Part shown: positions 49,618-50,681 of the stretch, piece after piece
How positions within the stretch are numbered: position 1 is the first letter of the stretch
Layout: the number at the start of each line of letters is the position of its first letter
Source: Limisphaerales bacterium
GTDB taxonomy: Bacteria > Verrucomicrobiota > Verrucomicrobiia > Limisphaerales > JAKEEH01
Direction of reading: 5' to 3'
Length of the DNA: 50,681 nucleotides
Assembly (NCBI GenBank): GCA_022616725.1
Contig: JAKEEH010000122.1
Span: 1-50,681, forward strand
The notes under the pieces: generated by a model
The model's input: only the letters and a program-made list of their open reading frames with translations
Databases searched by the model: none
Told to the model about the DNA's origin: nothing
Program-made: the position numbers and the translations under genes

Positions 49618-50681
49618 TCAGCGCTGATAGAGGGGAACGTAATGATAAGGCATGGCGAGGATCATGGTGTAAACAGCCGTGCAATAGATCTGGCCGACGC
49701 CGCGGCCCTGGTCGAGACGAGTCTCCCAAAAGGAGGTATCGCCGCGAGTGCTCACCGCCTTAAGGAGGGTGTCTTTCGTGAGACTGTACCAACGCCGCCA
49801 GGTATCGCCGCCGATCATGTATTGCGCGGGGGCGGCGTAGAAATTTCCGTAGGTGAACCATTGGTCGGTCTCCTTGTGATTCTTGATCAGATATTCAGAG
49901 CCTTTCCTGACCATTTCATCGTCATAGAGACCACAGACCTGCAAGGAGTAGATGGCGGCCGCGGTGCGGGCAAAGCCGGGCTCGCGATTCGGCTGGTACG
50001 TAAAGCCGCCGCTGGGAGGGTGATAGCATTTTTTGACGTATTTGACCGCGTTGTCGATGGTGGCCTGGGGCACGTCGAGTCCGCCGTTTTTCGCGGCGCG
50101 CAAGGCAACGACGTGCAGGACGGTGACGGAAATATCCGCATCCCGGGCGACGGGACGGTAGCGCCAGCCGCCCTCGTGGTTTTGCGAGGCGATAATGACC
50201 TTGATGATGCGTTCGAGTTTTTGGCGCATGGCCGGGGAGCGGGTTTGCCCATACAACTCAGCCAGGGCAATCGCAGCGACGCCATGGCCGTACATGTATT
50301 GGCCGTTGTTGCGATTGCCCATGATCCCGTCGGCGGCGGTGGAATCGAGCAGGTATTGCGTTCCCAGAGTGACATTTTTGCCGAACTCGCCCTCCCCGGG
50401 CAAATGGCCAGCCGCTTGGAAGGCCATGAGGACGTATCCGGTAATGGCGATCGGATGGCGCTGCTCTTCGTCGGACGCGCCCCACGCTCCGTTGGGCGCT
50501 TGCTTTGAGGCGAGCCATTTGAGAGCGCCTCTTATAACGGCCTCGGTTTTGGCGTCCACGATCACCGGGTCTTTTCCGGGTGGTTCGGGGGCCGGAAGTT
50601 CGGCGGCGGGCAACAGAGACGCCATCAGGAACGTGATTGTCAGGATGAGCGACGCGACAACTATCGCGTTGAAGGGTTGAA
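49618..50681 (-). CDS. Toroid-fold (squalene-cyclase/prenyltransferase-like) exported protein, 5' end beyond window
   Basis: At least 353 residues. The body is an alpha/alpha-toroid of repeated helical hairpins: VIRGALKWLASKQAPNGAWG, NHEGGWRYRP, SGGFTYQP, and others. The first ATG is 50625, but the frame stays open to the window edge with AIVVASLILTITFLMASLLPA, a good signal peptide, so the true start is probably at or past 50681. In PVC genomes such proteins are secreted and often lie with PA14 or peptidase genes; they may act as enzymes on polymers or as scaffolds rather than as terpene cyclases (no DCTAE or DxDD motif is seen). Confidence 0.82.
   Translation of the reverse strand, partial: QPFNAIVVASLILTITFLMASLLPAAELPAPEPPGKDPVIVDAKTEAVIRGALKWLASKQAPNGAWGASDEEQRHPIAITGYVLMAFQAAGHLPGEGEFGKNVTLGTQYLLDSTAADGIMGNRNNGQYMYGHGVAAIALAELYGQTRSPAMRQKLERIIKVIIASQNHEGGWRYRPVARDADISVTVLHVVALRAAKNGGLDVPQATIDNAVKYVKKCYHPPSGGFTYQPNREPGFARTAAAIYSLQVCGLYDDEMVRKGSEYLIKNHKETDQWFTYGNFYAAPAQYMIGGDTWRRWYSLTKDTLLKAVSTRGDTSFWETRLDQGRGVGQIYCTAVYTMILAMPYHYVPLYQR
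50667..50681. repeat. Octamer array reaching the right edge
   Basis: CGTTGAAG (50667-50674) and GGTTGAA (50675-50681) continue the same phase and sequence as the 47494 array and probably extend beyond the window. On the minus strand it lies at or before the 5' end of the toroid-protein gene. Confidence 0.5.

Noticed and set aside
609-50681. Reading the short-period arrays as CRISPR
   Set aside because: Units are 7-8 nt without spacers of 25-40 nt, and no cas genes are present.

Overview
The window looks like chromosomal DNA from a member of the PVC group, most probably a soil or freshwater verrucomicrobium related to Pedosphaera/Limisphaerales. This rests on the gene families rather than on a marker gene: lamin-tail and PA14 secreted proteins, a DUF6797/glucose-dehydrogenase-like propeller protein, ThuA-like proteins, a PQQ-dehydrogenase-like protein with an inserted CHRD domain, a pseudopilin, a two-component regulator propeller kinase, GYF_2 proteins and several TIGR-type toxin-antitoxin pairs. 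There is no rRNA, CRISPR array, phage structural gene or recognisable transposase.

Layout. 0-3.4 kb: a GYF_2/CD225 gene cut by the left edge, a frameshifted AlkP/sulfatase-fold gene, a PIN toxin with its antitoxin, and a NarL-type response regulator. 3.4-6.5 kb: the partner propeller histidine kinase. 6.5-10 kb: ketopantoate reductase-like, methionyl-tRNA synthetase and rhomboid protease. 10-15.3 kb: an unknown secreted Cys-rich protein, a Sel1 protein, an RRM RNA-binding protein and a large lamin-tail protein. 15.3-26.3 kb: a 650-bp gene-poor gap rich in short repeats, then a plus-strand run of exported hydrolases and propeller proteins (purple-acid-phosphatase-like, lipoprotein hydrolase, double ThuA, DUF6797 protein, M20 peptidase, alpha/beta hydrolase).

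26.4-28.9 kb is a small recombination spot: tRNA-Asn, an odd tyrosine recombinase, a small DNA-binding-like gene, a broken second integrase and tRNA-Asp. 29-36.7 kb is housekeeping: sugar nucleotidyltransferase, purS-purQ, ilvN-ilvC behind a probable attenuator, a ParE-type toxin-antitoxin pair, and leuS. 36.7-41 kb holds exported proteins and a pseudopilin. 41-47.5 kb holds an MnmD-like methyltransferase, an Lrp/AsnC regulator, and a divergent six-gene cluster of an MglA-type GTPase, three roadblock/LC7-fold proteins (one fused to a receiver-PATAN protein, one to a duplicated new module) and two small unknowns. uppP, a PA14 protein and a toroid (squalene-cyclase-like) protein close the window; the last runs off the right edge.

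The two most unusual signals are (1) short degenerate arrays with strict 7- or 8-nt periodicity found in about a dozen gene gaps, several just upstream of exported-protein genes, and (2) the MglA/roadblock/PATAN cluster, where two unlike proteins share the same LC7 signature and one carries an internal duplication of an unnamed module. A third is a structured leader with a terminator that ends 12 nt before the ilvN start codon.
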